This document shows positions 43,172-52,313 of a stretch of 64,000 nt of DNA, piece by piece. Origin of the DNA: Naasia sp. SYSU D00948 (GTDB lineage: Bacteria > Actinomycetota > Actinomycetes > Actinomycetales > Microbacteriaceae); contig NZ_JAFMTA010000001.1 of the NCBI RefSeq assembly GCF_017916515.1, positions 2,903,127-2,967,126 of the forward strand, given 5' to 3'. A program made the position numbers and the translations under genes. A model generated the notes under the pieces. It ran no database searches. It was not told the DNA's origin and saw nothing but the letters and a program-made list of their open reading frames with translations. Within the stretch, counting starts at the first letter, position 1. Each line of letters opens with the position of its first letter.

Positions 43172-43273
43172 TGGAGCGGAAGCCCCGGGAGCGTATGACC
43201 CGAGGGCCGCAGCCGGCCCGCGGCTCGAGGGCGCAGCTCGGAAGGCGGAAGCAGCGGGCTGGGCGGCCGTAGC

Positions 43274-43942
43274 ATGGCGGCCGTGACCGCCCCCACCGCC
43301 CAGAGCCTCCTCGACCGGGTCCGCGCCCTCGCCGACGGGAGCGAGCGCGTGCTGCTCGGCATCACCGGCGCGCCGGCCGCCGGGAAGTCGACGCTCGCGG
43401 AGTGGATCGCCACGACGCTCGACGGCGAGGGCCTGCCCGCCGTGTGGGTCCCCATGGACGGGTTCCACCTCGCCGACGCCGCCCTCGACCGGCTCGGCCG
43501 CCGGAACCGCAAGGGAGCGATCGACACCTTCGACGCCTACGGCTACCTCGCCCTCCTCCGCCGCCTCCGGGCCGAGACCGGGAACACCGTGTACGCGCCG
43601 GCGTTCGAGCGGGACCTCGAGCAGCCGATCGCGGGGAGCATCCCGGTGCCCCCGGACGCCCGGGTGGTCGTCACGGAGGGCAACTACCTGCTCACGGACC
43701 CGGACCCGTGGCCGCACGTCCACCGCGAGCTGACGGAGGTGTGGTTCACCGAGACCGAGCACGAGGTGCGGCGCGCGCGTCTCATCGCCCGGCACGTCCG
43801 CTTCGGGAAGGCCCCGGACGCCGCCGCAGCCTGGGCGGACGAGGTCGACGAGCCGAACGCCCGCCTCATCGCCGCGACCCGATCGCGCGCCGCCCTCGTC
43901 GTCGACTTCGACGCGCTCGGACTCGGTGCCCCGGTCGCCTAG
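43274..43942 (+). CDS. Nucleoside/nucleotide kinase-family P-loop protein
   Basis: A 222-aa kinase of the PanK/uridine-kinase-like fold: LLGITGAPAAGKSTLAEWIA (Walker A), WVPMDGFHLADAALDRLGRRNRKGA, ARVVVTEGNYLLTD, and a C-terminal lid-like ARLIARHVRFGK. The Asp after VPM and the EGNYLL block are typical of the pantothenate-kinase-related nucleoside kinase family. The phosphate acceptor is unknown. Start at ATG 43274, eight nt before GTGACC, with no clear Shine-Dalgarno. It stands alone between the direct repeat and the PEP mutase gene. Confidence 0.88.
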   Translation: MAAVTAPTAQSLLDRVRALADGSERVLLGITGAPAAGKSTLAEWIATTLDGEGLPAVWVPMDGFHLADAALDRLGRRNRKGAIDTFDAYGYLALLRRLRAETGNTVYAPAFERDLEQPIAGSIPVPPDARVVVTEGNYLLTDPDPWPHVHRELTEVWFTETEHEVRRARLIARHVRFGKAPDAAAAWADEVDEPNARLIAATRSRAALVVDFDALGLGAPVA

Positions 43943-44025
43943 CTGACCGGCCCCGCCTGCCGCCCGCGCCGTAGCCGTCCCGGTTCCGGCTCGACAACCC
44001 GTGCCTGAGCAGCGGGAGGCGGGCG

Positions 44026-44031
44026 TACCGT
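44026..44031 (+). promoter_or_regulatory. -10 element TACCGT, leaderless start of PEP mutase-family gene
   Basis: TACCGT lies 7 nt before ATG 44039, in a context almost the same as before the gene at 23035. A GTG (44030) inside the element is an unlikely start if this promoter is used. Confidence 0.45.
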
Positions 44032-44038
44032 GACCGGC

Positions 44039-44815
44039 ATGGACATCAGCGCACGGGGCCGTCGCCTCATCGAACTGCACGAGGCCCCCGAGATCCTGTG
44101 CCTCGTCAACGTCTGGGACGCGATCAGCGCCAGAGTCGTCGCCGGCCTTCCCGAGACCACGGCTCTGGCGACCGCCGGCCACTCGATCGCGGCGACCTTC
44201 GGCTACGAGGACGGGGAGAAGATCCCCCTCGACCTCCACCTCGACATGATCGGCCGCATCGTGGCCGCCGCCGGCGACCTTCCGGTCTCCGCCGACCTCG
44301 AGGCGGGGTACGGGAACCCGGGCGAGACGATCCGCCGCGCGATTGGAGTCGGTGTCGTCGGCGCGAACCTCGAGGACCGGATGAAGCCGCTCGACGAGTC
44401 GATCGCCGCCGTCCGCGCGGCTGTTCAGGCGGCCGAAGCGGAAGGGGTGCCGTTCGCGCTCAACGCCCGCACCGACGCGTTCGTCCGCGGAGGCGACCGG
44501 CCGACGGGCGAAATCCTGGCGGACGCGGTCGAGCGCGGGGTGGCGTACCTCGAGGCGGGTGCGACGTGCGTGTTCGTGCCCGGCAGGCTCACCGACGAGG
44601 AGATGGAGGAGCTGGTGGCGGGCATCGGCGACCGGAAGGTGAGCCTGATCGGCGTCCCCGGGTCGCAGACGCCGCCGCGCCTGCAGGAGCTCGGCGTGGC
44701 CCGCGTGTCGCACGGCCCGTGGACGCAGCGCATCGCACTCACCGCCCTCGAGGACGCGGCCCGCGACCTGTACGCCGGCGGCGTCGTGCCGAGCGGTACG
44801 CGTCCGCTCAACTAG
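44039..44815 (+). CDS. Isocitrate lyase/phosphoenolpyruvate mutase-family protein
   Basis: A 258-aa TIM-barrel enzyme: LCLVNVWDAISARVVAGLP, ALATAGHSIAATFGYEDGEKIP, LPVSADLEAGYGNPGETIRRA (metal-binding D-x-E-x-GYG, with the family pattern), GVVGANLEDRM, and PFALNARTDAF. It lacks the KKCGH loop of isocitrate lyase, so a C-C or P-C bond reaction of the PEP mutase/carboxyphosphonoenolpyruvate type is expected. The start is ATG 44039 if leaderless, or GTG 44030, preceded by GGGAGG 10 nt upstream. No operon partner. Confidence 0.88.
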   Translation: MDISARGRRLIELHEAPEILCLVNVWDAISARVVAGLPETTALATAGHSIAATFGYEDGEKIPLDLHLDMIGRIVAAAGDLPVSADLEAGYGNPGETIRRAIGVGVVGANLEDRMKPLDESIAAVRAAVQAAEAEGVPFALNARTDAFVRGGDRPTGEILADAVERGVAYLEAGATCVFVPGRLTDEEMEELVAGIGDRKVSLIGVPGSQTPPRLQELGVARVSHGPWTQRIALTALEDAARDLYAGGVVPSGTRPLN

Positions 44816-44878
44816 CAGCCGGGGTAGCTCGGCGTCCGACCGGAGCCCGCGACCGCCGACCCTCCCCGACGCTCACTC

Positions 44879-44959
44879 GCGCTCAACAGGCACCATCGAC
44901 GCCAACAGGCCGACACGCCGCGGTTTCTCCTGTCGGCGGCGATCCTGCCTGTTGAGCGC
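44879..44959. repeat. Palindromic element copy B (CTCAACAGGC family)
   Basis: GCGCTCAACAGGC (44879-44891) and GCCTGTTGAGCGC (44947-44959) are perfect 13-nt inverted arms. GCCAACAGGC (44901-44910) and CGACACGCCGC inside correspond to copy A. Confidence 0.8.
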
Positions 44960-45043
44960 CAGGCGTGCGCCAGGACGGAGCGCCGATCGGTGCAGGTGAC
45001 GGGGGTGTTACGGGCACCTGAACGCCGAGCCAGGCCCCGCCCA

Positions 45044-45049
45044 TAGACT
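45044..45049 (+). promoter_or_regulatory. -10 element TAGACT, leaderless start of YbdK/ATP-grasp operon
   Basis: TAGACT lies 6 nt before ATG 45056. No Shine-Dalgarno is present. Confidence 0.5.
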
Positions 45050-45055
45050 GCGCAC

Positions 45056-47602
45056 ATGTCCGCGGAGCTGACTCTCGGCGCCGAGGAAGAGCTCCACCTC
45101 ATCGACCGGGAGAGTGGGAAGCTGGCGGCGCGCGCGCCGCAGCTGCTCTCCCGCCTACCCAGTGAGAGCTACTCCGCCGAGCTCCAGCGGACGACCGTCG
45201 AGACCAACACGGCCGTGGTGTCCTCGCTCGACGACCTCCGCGCCGAGCTGCTGCGGCTGCGGAAGGGCGTCCTCGACGCCGGCGCACCGGACGGTGTGGG
45301 CATCGCGGCGGTCGGCACCGCGCCGCTCTCCGCGCTGGCGGACTTCGAGCTCACGAACACCGGACGCTACGGCCGCATGCAGGAGCAGTACCGGCTCCTC
45401 GTCGACGAGCAGCTGATCTGCGGCCTCCAGGTCCACGTCGGTGTCTCGGATCGGGACCTCGCCGTCGCGATCATGCAGCGCGTGTCCCCGCAGCTGCCCG
45501 TCCTCCTCGCCCTCTCGGCCAGCTCCCCGTTCTGGAACGAGCACGACACGGGCTACGCCAGCATCCGCTCGATCATCTGGCAGCGCTGGCCGACGGCCGG
45601 GGCGACCGGGCCGGTCGGCTCCGCGGCCGAGTACGACGCGCTGCTCGAGGACCTCATCTCCTCGGGCGTGATCGCCGACGCGAAAATGGCGTACTTCGAC
45701 GTCCGGCCCTCCGCGCACGCGCCGACCCTCGAGCTGCGCATCTGCGATGCGTGTCCGCTCGTGGACGACGCCATCCTCGTCGCCGGCCTGTTCCGCGCGG
45801 CGGTCCGGGCCGCCGAGCTCGACATCGAGGCCGGGCGACCGTTCGTGCCGCAGGCGGTGCCGCTGCACCGGGCCGCGATGTGGCAGGCGGCCCGCGGCGG
45901 CCTCTCCGGCAAGCTCCTCGACGGCGGAGAGCATCCGAAGCCGGTGCCCGCACCGGATGCGGTCCGGGGTCTGCTCGCGAAGCTGCGGCCCCAGCTCGAG
46001 GAGCTCGGGGACTGGGACCAGGTGCGGGAGCTCGCCGCGACGGTCGTCGCCCGCGGAACCTCCGCCGACCGCCAGCGTGCGGCGTTCGCCGAGCGCGGCC
46101 GCCTCGAGGACGTCGTCGACCTCGTCGTCCGCGAGACCGAGGGGCCCGCCGGGGGAGAGGTCCCGGCCGCGCCCACCCTGCCCGGCTACCGCACCCGCGC
46201 CGGCGACGAGGCGGTCGGGCTCGGCTCGGTGCCGCGTGCGCCCTACCGCGACCTCCTGACCCACTTCCGCGGGCTGGACGAGTCGAGGCTCACGCAGCTT
46301 AAGGACGCGAAGGAGCGCTGGGCCACGGACCGGGGCCTCAGCTTCGTCGTGGCCGGGCGCCCGCGCCCGTTCGACGTCGACCTCCTGCCCCGCGTGATCA
46401 CGCCGCACGAGTGGAAGGTGATCGAGGCCGGGCTGCTCCAGAGGGCTCGGGCGCTCGAGCTGTTCCTGCAGGACGTCTACACCGAGCAGCGCGTGCTCAA
46501 GGACGGCGTCATCTCCGAGGACCACCTCCGCGAGGCGTCGGGCTGGCGCGAGGAGGGCCGGAGGCTGCCGCCGGGCACGGTGCGCGCCGCGATCATCGGC
46601 TTCGACCTGGTGCGCAACGAGTTCGGCGGCTGGCGGGTGCTCGAGGACAACGCGCAGACACCGAGCGGAGCGGCGTACGCGATCGCGGCCCGCGAGCTGA
46701 CGGACACGCTGCTGCCGGACCTGCCCCGGCCGCCGACGCTGCTGGATCCCCGCCGCGTGTTCTCGATGCTGCGTGAGACGCTGGCCGCCGGGGCCCGGGA
46801 GGGCGCGCTCGCGCTCGTCTCGCCGGGACCGGAGGCGAAGGCCTGGTACGAGCACCGGCGGCTCGCGGAGGGTGCCGGCCTCCTGCTGATCCGGCCGGAC
46901 GACCTGGACGTCGCGGACGGCGTGGTCCGGATGCGCTCGACCGGGTCCCGCATCGGCGCGCTCTACCTCCGGCTCGACGACGAGCTGCGGGACCTCGCCG
47001 ACTCGGACGGGCGGGCGATCGGAGCGGAGCTCCTGGCCGCCGCGGAGACCGGCTCGGTGTTCCTCGCGAACGCTCCCGGCTCAGGCGTCGCGGACGACAA
47101 GGCGCTGTACTGCGCCGTCCCCGAGCTCATCAACTACTACTTGGGGGAGCATCCGCTGCTGGACTCGGTGCCGACCTACCGCCCCGAGAACGAGACGGAG
47201 CGGCAGAGTGTCCTCGAGCGGGTGGGCGAGCTCGTCACCAAGCCGGTGAACGGGCAGGGCGGCGCCGGGGTGCTCATCGGTCCCGCCGCCCCGGCGATCG
47301 CCGTCGCGACCCGGCGGGCCGAGATCCTCGCCCGTCCGGAGGCCTGGGTGGCCCAGGAGGTCGTGCCACTGTCGTCCCTGCCGACGTTCTCCGGCGCCCG
47401 GCTGGAGCCGCGCCACATCGACCTCCGCGTCTTCGTGCACGTCCGGGGCACCGGACCTGGGGACGTCGTGCTCGCGCCGGTCGGGCTCACGCGGGTCGCG
47501 CCGCACGGCAGCATGGTCGTGAACTCCTCCCGCGGCGGCGGCGCCAAGGACACCTGGATCCTCGGAGCGGAAGGGGACGGCGATGTGCGGCCTGGCCGGT
47601 GA
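45056..47602 (+). CDS. Carboxylate-amine ligase (YbdK/GCS2) fused to circularly permuted ATP-grasp domain
   Basis: An 848-aa two-domain ligase. Residues 1-370 are a glutamate-cysteine-ligase-2/YbdK domain: LGAEEELHLIDRESGKLA, AELQRTTVETNT, CGLQVHVGVSDRDL, LRICDACPL. Residues about 385-840 are a circularly permuted type-2 ATP-grasp domain: ELFLQDVYTEQRVLKDGVI, FGGWRVLEDNAQTPSGAAYA, VTKPVNGQGGAGVLIGP. Both catalyse ATP-dependent amide formation. The next gene, an amidotransferase, points to assembly of N-acetylglutaminylglutamine amide, an osmolyte; the fusion would supply the peptide bond or bonds. It overlaps the next gene by 20 nt. The osmolyte role is inferred from the neighbour; the fused form is known from other actinobacteria. 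Confidence 0.88.
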   Translation: MSAELTLGAEEELHLIDRESGKLAARAPQLLSRLPSESYSAELQRTTVETNTAVVSSLDDLRAELLRLRKGVLDAGAPDGVGIAAVGTAPLSALADFELTNTGRYGRMQEQYRLLVDEQLICGLQVHVGVSDRDLAVAIMQRVSPQLPVLLALSASSPFWNEHDTGYASIRSIIWQRWPTAGATGPVGSAAEYDALLEDLISSGVIADAKMAYFDVRPSAHAPTLELRICDACPLVDDAILVAGLFRAAVRAAELDIEAGRPFVPQAVPLHRAAMWQAARGGLSGKLLDGGEHPKPVPAPDAVRGLLAKLRPQLEELGDWDQVRELAATVVARGTSADRQRAAFAERGRLEDVVDLVVRETEGPAGGEVPAAPTLPGYRTRAGDEAVGLGSVPRAPYRDLLTHFRGLDESRLTQLKDAKERWATDRGLSFVVAGRPRPFDVDLLPRVITPHEWKVIEAGLLQRARALELFLQDVYTEQRVLKDGVISEDHLREASGWREEGRRLPPGTVRAAIIGFDLVRNEFGGWRVLEDNAQTPSGAAYAIAARELTDTLLPDLPRPPTLLDPRRVFSMLRETLAAGAREGALALVSPGPEAKAWYEHRRLAEGAGLLLIRPDDLDVADGVVRMRSTGSRIGALYLRLDDELRDLADSDGRAIGAELLAAAETGSVFLANAPGSGVADDKALYCAVPELINYYLGEHPLLDSVPTYRPENETERQSVLERVGELVTKPVNGQGGAGVLIGPAAPAIAVATRRAEILARPEAWVAQEVVPLSSLPTFSGARLEPRHIDLRVFVHVRGTGPGDVVLAPVGLTRVAPHGSMVVNSSRGGGAKDTWILGAEGDGDVRPGR

Positions 47603-49367
47603 GCTGACCTTCGACGGGACGAGAGCAGACCGGGACGCGGTCGCGCGGATGACGGCGTGCCAGTCGCATCGGGGACCGGACGGCGAGGGCAGCTGGACCG
47701 ACGGCCGTGTGGCGCTCGGGCACCGCCGGCTCTCGATCATCGACCTCAGCGCTGCCGGCTCCCAGCCGATGGTCGACGGCCCGCTCGGGCTCACCGTCGT
47801 CTTCAACGGCTGCATCTACAACTACAAGGACCTCCGCCGCGAGCTCGAAACCGCCGGCTACAGCTTCTTCTCGACGTCCGACACGGAAGTCATCGGCAAG
47901 GCGTACCACCGGTGGGGCCTCCACTGCGTCGACCACTTCTACGGCATGTTCGCGTTCGCGATCATCGAGCACGGCAGCGGCCGCGCGATCCTCGGGCGCG
48001 ACCGACTCGGCATCAAGCCGCTCTACCTCGCCGAGTCCTCCGGCCGGCTCCGCTTCGCCTCCACCCTGCCTGCCCTGCTCGAGGGCGGCGGCGTCGACAC
48101 CTCCATCGACCGGACCGCGCTCGCGTACTACATGACGTTCCACTCGGTCGTCCCGGCGCCGCGCACCATCCTCAGCGGGGTCCGCAAGCTTCCGCCCGCA
48201 ACCGTCCGCGTGATCGAGCCCGACGGAACCAGCACGGACCACCTCTACTGGTCGCCCGAGTTCACGCGGGATCCCGACCGAGCCGACTGGAGCGACGAGG
48301 ACTGGCAGGATGCGCTCCTCGCCTCCCTGCGGACGGCCGTCGAGCGGCGCATGGTCGCGGACGTCCCGGTCGGCGTCCTGCTCTCCGGCGGCATCGACTC
48401 GAGCCTCGTCGTCGCGCTTCTCGCGGAGGCCGGCCAGCACGGGCTGAAGACGTTCAGCATCGGCTTCGAGTCGGCCGGCGGCGAGTCGGGCGACGAGTTC
48501 GAGTACTCCGACATCGTGGCCGAGCGCTTCGGCACGGATCACTCGCGGATCCGCATCGACAGCTCGCGGCTACTTCCCGGGATCGACGGCGCCGTGCGCG
48601 CGATGAGCGAGCCGATGGTGAGCCACGATGCTGTCGCCTTCTACCTGCTCAGCGAGGACGTCGCGAAGTCGGTCAAGGTCGTCCAGTCCGGGCAGGGCGC
48701 CGACGAGGTCCTCGGCGGCTACGACTGGTACCCGCCGCTCGCGGACGTGCCGCGGCAGGATGCCGTGGAGGCGTACGCGAAGGTCTTCTTCGATCGCCGC
48801 TGGCCCGACCTCGCCGGGCTGCTCCGGCCCGAGTGGCTGATCGACTCGGACGCTCCCACCGAGTTCATTGAGGAGGCGTTCGGCCGGCCCGGCGCCGAGA
48901 CCGCCGTCGACGCCGCGCTTCGCAACGACACGACCGTGATGCTCGTCGACGACCCGGTGAAGCGCGTCGACAACATGACGATGGCGTGGGGCCTGGAGGC
49001 GCGCGTGCCCTTCCTCGACCACGAGCTCGTCGAGCTCGCGGGCCGCATCCCACCCGAGCTGAAGCTCGCCGACGGCGGGAAGGGCGTCCTGAAGCGCGCC
49101 GCGCGGGGGATCGTGCCCGACGAGGTCATCGACCGCCGGAAGGGCTACTTCCCGGTGCCCGCGATCCGCCAGCTGCAGGGCCCGTACCTCGAGCGCGTGC
49201 GCGACGCCCTGACCGACCCGGCCGCCGTCCGCCGCGGCCTCTTCGCCCCCGAGGCGGTCGAGCGCATGCTCGCCGCTCCCAACGAGACCCGCACCACACT
49301 CGGCTCGAACGCCCTCTGGCAGCTCGCCCTGCTCGAGATGTGGCTGCAGACCAACGGAATCCGATGA
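47583..49367 (+). CDS. N-acetylglutaminylglutamine amidotransferase-like asparagine synthetase family protein
   Basis: A 594-aa class II glutamine amidotransferase. MCGLAGELTF exposes the nucleophile Cys2, with SHRGPDGEGSW and FNGCIYNYKDLR following. The synthetase half has VLLSGGIDSSLVVALLAE (PP-loop) and QSGQGADEVLGGYDWYPP. It differs from AsnB in the details of the second half and is closest to the osmolyte-specific amidotransferase family that converts N-acetylglutaminylglutamine to the amide. Coupled at both ends: 20-nt overlap with the ligase, ATGA overlap with the S9 peptidase. Alternative: an asparagine synthetase of other use. Confidence 0.85.
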   Translation: MCGLAGELTFDGTRADRDAVARMTACQSHRGPDGEGSWTDGRVALGHRRLSIIDLSAAGSQPMVDGPLGLTVVFNGCIYNYKDLRRELETAGYSFFSTSDTEVIGKAYHRWGLHCVDHFYGMFAFAIIEHGSGRAILGRDRLGIKPLYLAESSGRLRFASTLPALLEGGGVDTSIDRTALAYYMTFHSVVPAPRTILSGVRKLPPATVRVIEPDGTSTDHLYWSPEFTRDPDRADWSDEDWQDALLASLRTAVERRMVADVPVGVLLSGGIDSSLVVALLAEAGQHGLKTFSIGFESAGGESGDEFEYSDIVAERFGTDHSRIRIDSSRLLPGIDGAVRAMSEPMVSHDAVAFYLLSEDVAKSVKVVQSGQGADEVLGGYDWYPPLADVPRQDAVEAYAKVFFDRRWPDLAGLLRPEWLIDSDAPTEFIEEAFGRPGAETAVDAALRNDTTVMLVDDPVKRVDNMTMAWGLEARVPFLDHELVELAGRIPPELKLADGGKGVLKRAARGIVPDEVIDRRKGYFPVPAIRQLQGPYLERVRDALTDPAAVRRGLFAPEAVERMLAAPNETRTTLGSNALWQLALLEMWLQTNGIR

Positions 49368-51226
49368 CTGACCGCGTTCTGCCCGATGTCCGCACCAGCG
49401 TCGAGGAGGCCGTCGAGCTCGGCGAGCAGCTCGTGGACGCGTGGGGATGCTGGAGCCCCACGATGACGAGGAACGCGGATCGCGTCGCCTACATCAGCGA
49501 CCGCTCCGGCATGCCCGAGCTCTGGGTGCAGGACCTCGAACCGGCCCCCGCACCGGCCACTCGTGTGCCGCTGACCGAGGATCCGGTCGTCGCGGTGGAG
49601 TGGTCCGCGGACGGGGCCTGGCTGTCGTGCGCGGTCGCGACCGACGGCGGAGTGCGGACGCAGGTGTGGGTCGTGCGGCCGGACGGCACCGACGCCCGCC
49701 GCGTCGCCGGGAACCGGCACGTGCACGCGGAGCTCGGACCCTGGACCCGCAGCGGCCACCGTGTCGTTGTGATGGTGCCCTCGCCGCATCCAGGGGAGGG
49801 CACGTCCTGCTACCTCGCCGACCCGGCCACGGGGGAGCTCACCCAGCTCGCCGTCGGCGAGCTCATCCACGTGCTCGACATCTCGATGGAGGAGCGCCTC
49901 CTGGTCCTCCGGGACGGGCGTCGCGGGCACGAGTTCTGCGTCGTCGTGGACCGCCTCACCGACCGGGACCACCGCCTCCTCCCGCCGGACGAGACCGGAT
50001 CGACCGAGGTCGCGTTCGTGCGGCGCGCGCCCGAGGACGATCCCCACCCGGCGGTCGCGTACCTGGTCACCGACGCCGGCCGCCCGCGGCGCCAGCTCGT
50101 CGCGGCGCCGCTCGCTCCCGGCGGACGCCACGACGCCCCCCGCACGCTCGCCGCCCGGGACGATGCGGAGCTCGAGGACATCGACGCCGACGACGCCGGC
50201 ACCGTCCTCATGCTGGTCTGGAACGTCGCGGGCCGCAGCGAGCTGGAGCTGATGGACGCGCTCACCGAGGAGCGGATCCACGTCCCGGACCTGCCCGGCA
50301 CGGTGGCGTCGGATCCCGTCCTCAGCCGCGACGGCTCCTCCGTCGTCGTCACGGTCGACGGACCCGAGCGGCCGCGGGCGCTGTGGCGGCTGGACGTCGC
50401 CACCCTGACGTGGACGCCCGTGACCGAAACGCCGCCGCTGCCCGACCGCCCCCTCGTCGCGCCGACCCTCGAGACGTACCGCTCCTCGGACGGCCTCGAG
50501 CTGACCGGCTGGCTGTACCGCGTCCCGGGACGGACGGAGCCCGGTCCTGCCACCCTCTGGTTCCATGGCGGGCCGGAGTCGCAGGAGCGGCCGGACTTCA
50601 CGCCCGAGCACCAGGCGCTCGTCGCCGCCGGCATCGCGGTCTTCGCGCCGAACATCCGGGGCTCCAGCGGGTTCGGGCGGGAGTTCGTGCACGCCGACGA
50701 CATCGCCGGCCGGTACGGGGCGTTCGCGGACGTGCTCGCCAGCGCGGCGCACCTCGAGGCGATCGGGGTCGCCGACCCGGAACGCATCGCCGTGACCGGG
50801 CGCTCCTACGGCGGCTACCTCACCCTCGCGGCGCTCGCGTTCCATCCCGGCCTCTTCGCGGCCGGCGTCGACATCTGCGGGATGTCCGACCTCCGCACCT
50901 TCTACCGGGACACCGAGCCGTGGATCGCCTCCGCGGCGTTCCCGAAGTACGGGCACCCCCAGCGCGACCGGAAGCTGCTCAAGGCGATCTCCCCGCTGCG
51001 CGCGGCCGCGAACATCGAGGTCCCGCTGCTCGTCGTCCACGGCGAGCACGACACGAACGTGCCCATCGGGGAGGCGCATCAGATCGTCGCCGCCCTGCAG
51101 CACCTGGGCCGGCCGGTCGAGTACCTGGAGCTGCCGGGGGAGGGCCACGTGTACCGGCGGGCCACCTCCCGGAAGCGCCTCGTCACGGAGTTCGTGCGGT
51201 TCCTCTCGCGCACCCTGCGCGCCTGA
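49364..51226 (+). CDS. S9-family prolyl oligopeptidase-like peptidase
   Basis: A 620-aa protein with an N-terminal beta-propeller (WSPTMTRNADRVAYISDRSG, then repeated WSADG-like blades) and a C-terminal alpha/beta hydrolase: TLWFHGGPESQERP, then IAVTGRSYGGYLTLAALAF (nucleophile Ser in G-x-S-x-GG), LLVVHGEHDTNVPIGEAHQIV (Asp) and GEGHVYRR (His). The catalytic triad is complete. It overlaps the amidotransferase by ATGA, so a linked role, such as hydrolysis of the dipeptide osmolyte, is possible; in other bacteria a different hydrolase (M42) fills that place. Start ATG 49364; the longer frame is spurious. Confidence 0.9.
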   Translation: MTDRVLPDVRTSVEEAVELGEQLVDAWGCWSPTMTRNADRVAYISDRSGMPELWVQDLEPAPAPATRVPLTEDPVVAVEWSADGAWLSCAVATDGGVRTQVWVVRPDGTDARRVAGNRHVHAELGPWTRSGHRVVVMVPSPHPGEGTSCYLADPATGELTQLAVGELIHVLDISMEERLLVLRDGRRGHEFCVVVDRLTDRDHRLLPPDETGSTEVAFVRRAPEDDPHPAVAYLVTDAGRPRRQLVAAPLAPGGRHDAPRTLAARDDAELEDIDADDAGTVLMLVWNVAGRSELELMDALTEERIHVPDLPGTVASDPVLSRDGSSVVVTVDGPERPRALWRLDVATLTWTPVTETPPLPDRPLVAPTLETYRSSDGLELTGWLYRVPGRTEPGPATLWFHGGPESQERPDFTPEHQALVAAGIAVFAPNIRGSSGFGREFVHADDIAGRYGAFADVLASAAHLEAIGVADPERIAVTGRSYGGYLTLAALAFHPGLFAAGVDICGMSDLRTFYRDTEPWIASAAFPKYGHPQRDRKLLKAISPLRAAANIEVPLLVVHGEHDTNVPIGEAHQIVAALQHLGRPVEYLELPGEGHVYRRATSRKRLVTEFVRFLSRTLRA

Positions 51227-51275
51227 CCGCCCGCGGCTGACGCCCCCGTCGTCCCGGGCGCGCCCCCGTGCCAGG

Positions 51276-52313
51276 ATGACGAACGTGAACTATCTCCCCG
51301 ATGAGGAGCGCTACTCCTCCATGCCGTACCGGCGCACCGGGCGCAGCGGACTGCTCCTGCCCGCCGTCTCGCTCGGGCTGTGGCAGAACTTCGGGGACAC
51401 CGTGCCGCTCGACACGCAGCGCGAGATTTTGCTCCGGGCGTTCGACCTCGGCATCACGCACTTCGACCTCGCCAACAACTACGGCCCGCCCTACGGGAGC
51501 GCCGAGACGAACTTCGGCGAGCACCTGCGCCGGGACCTGGGGCGGTTCCGCGACGAGCTCGTCATCTCGACGAAGGCCGGCTACGACATGTGGCCCGGGC
51601 CGTACGGCGACCGGGGGTCGCGGAAGTACCTCCTCGCGAGCCTCGACCAGTCCCTGTCCCGCATGGGCCTGGACTACGTCGATATCTTCTACTCGCACCG
51701 CGCCGACCCGGACGCGCCGCTCGAGGAGGCGATGGGCGCCCTGCACTCGGCGGTGGCGTCCGGCAAGGCGCTGTACGCCGGCATCTCGTCCTACTCGCCG
51801 GAGCGGACGCGCCGGGCGGCGGAGATCCTCGCCGACCTCGGGACGCCCCTGCTGATCCACCAGCCCTCGTACTCGATGTTCAACCGCTGGATCGAGCAGG
51901 GCCTGCTCGAGACGCTGTCGGATCTCGGCGTGGGCTGCATCGCGTTCTCGCCGCTCGCGCAGGGTCTTCTGACCGACCGGTACCGCCAGGGCATCCCTGC
52001 GGGCTCCCGCGCGTCCCGGCCCGGCTCGCTCTCCCGGAAGATGGTGAACGAGGAGACCCTCGCCGCCATCCACGCCCTCGCCGAGATCGCGGCCGGCCGC
52101 GGCCAGACGCTCGCGCAGCTCGCGATCTCGTGGGTGCTCCGCGAGGCCGGGGTGACGTCCGCCCTCGTCGGCGCGTCCTCGGTCGCCCAGCTCGAGACGA
52201 ACGTCGAGGCCGTGGGCCGGCTGGACTTCACCGAGGAGGAGCTGACCGAGATCGACCGGCACGCCGTCGACCGCGGCATCGACCTCTGGAGCGCGTCGAG
52301 CGGGGTGATCTGA
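51276..52313 (+). CDS. Aldo/keto reductase, L-glyceraldehyde 3-phosphate reductase type
   Basis: A 345-aa TIM-barrel reductase: PYRRTGRSGLLLPAVSLGLWQNFG, GITHFDLANNYGPPYGSAETN (Asp and Tyr of the catalytic tetrad), VISTKAGYDMWPGPYGDRGSRK (Lys), YVDIFYSHRADPD (His), and VTSALVGASSVAQLETNVEA for NADPH binding. The GYDMWPGPYGDRGSRKY block is characteristic of the YghZ/MgrA group, which reduces L-glyceraldehyde 3-phosphate and methylglyoxal. It overlaps the following gene by one base (TGATG). Confidence 0.93.
   Translation: MTNVNYLPDEERYSSMPYRRTGRSGLLLPAVSLGLWQNFGDTVPLDTQREILLRAFDLGITHFDLANNYGPPYGSAETNFGEHLRRDLGRFRDELVISTKAGYDMWPGPYGDRGSRKYLLASLDQSLSRMGLDYVDIFYSHRADPDAPLEEAMGALHSAVASGKALYAGISSYSPERTRRAAEILADLGTPLLIHQPSYSMFNRWIEQGLLETLSDLGVGCIAFSPLAQGLLTDRYRQGIPAGSRASRPGSLSRKMVNEETLAAIHALAEIAAGRGQTLAQLAISWVLREAGVTSALVGASSVAQLETNVEAVGRLDFTEEELTEIDRHAVDRGIDLWSASSGVI

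Noticed and set aside
43081-43272. Small plus-strand open frame over the direct repeat
   Set aside because: No ribosome-binding site or coding character; it overlaps the end of the preceding gene and the repeat.
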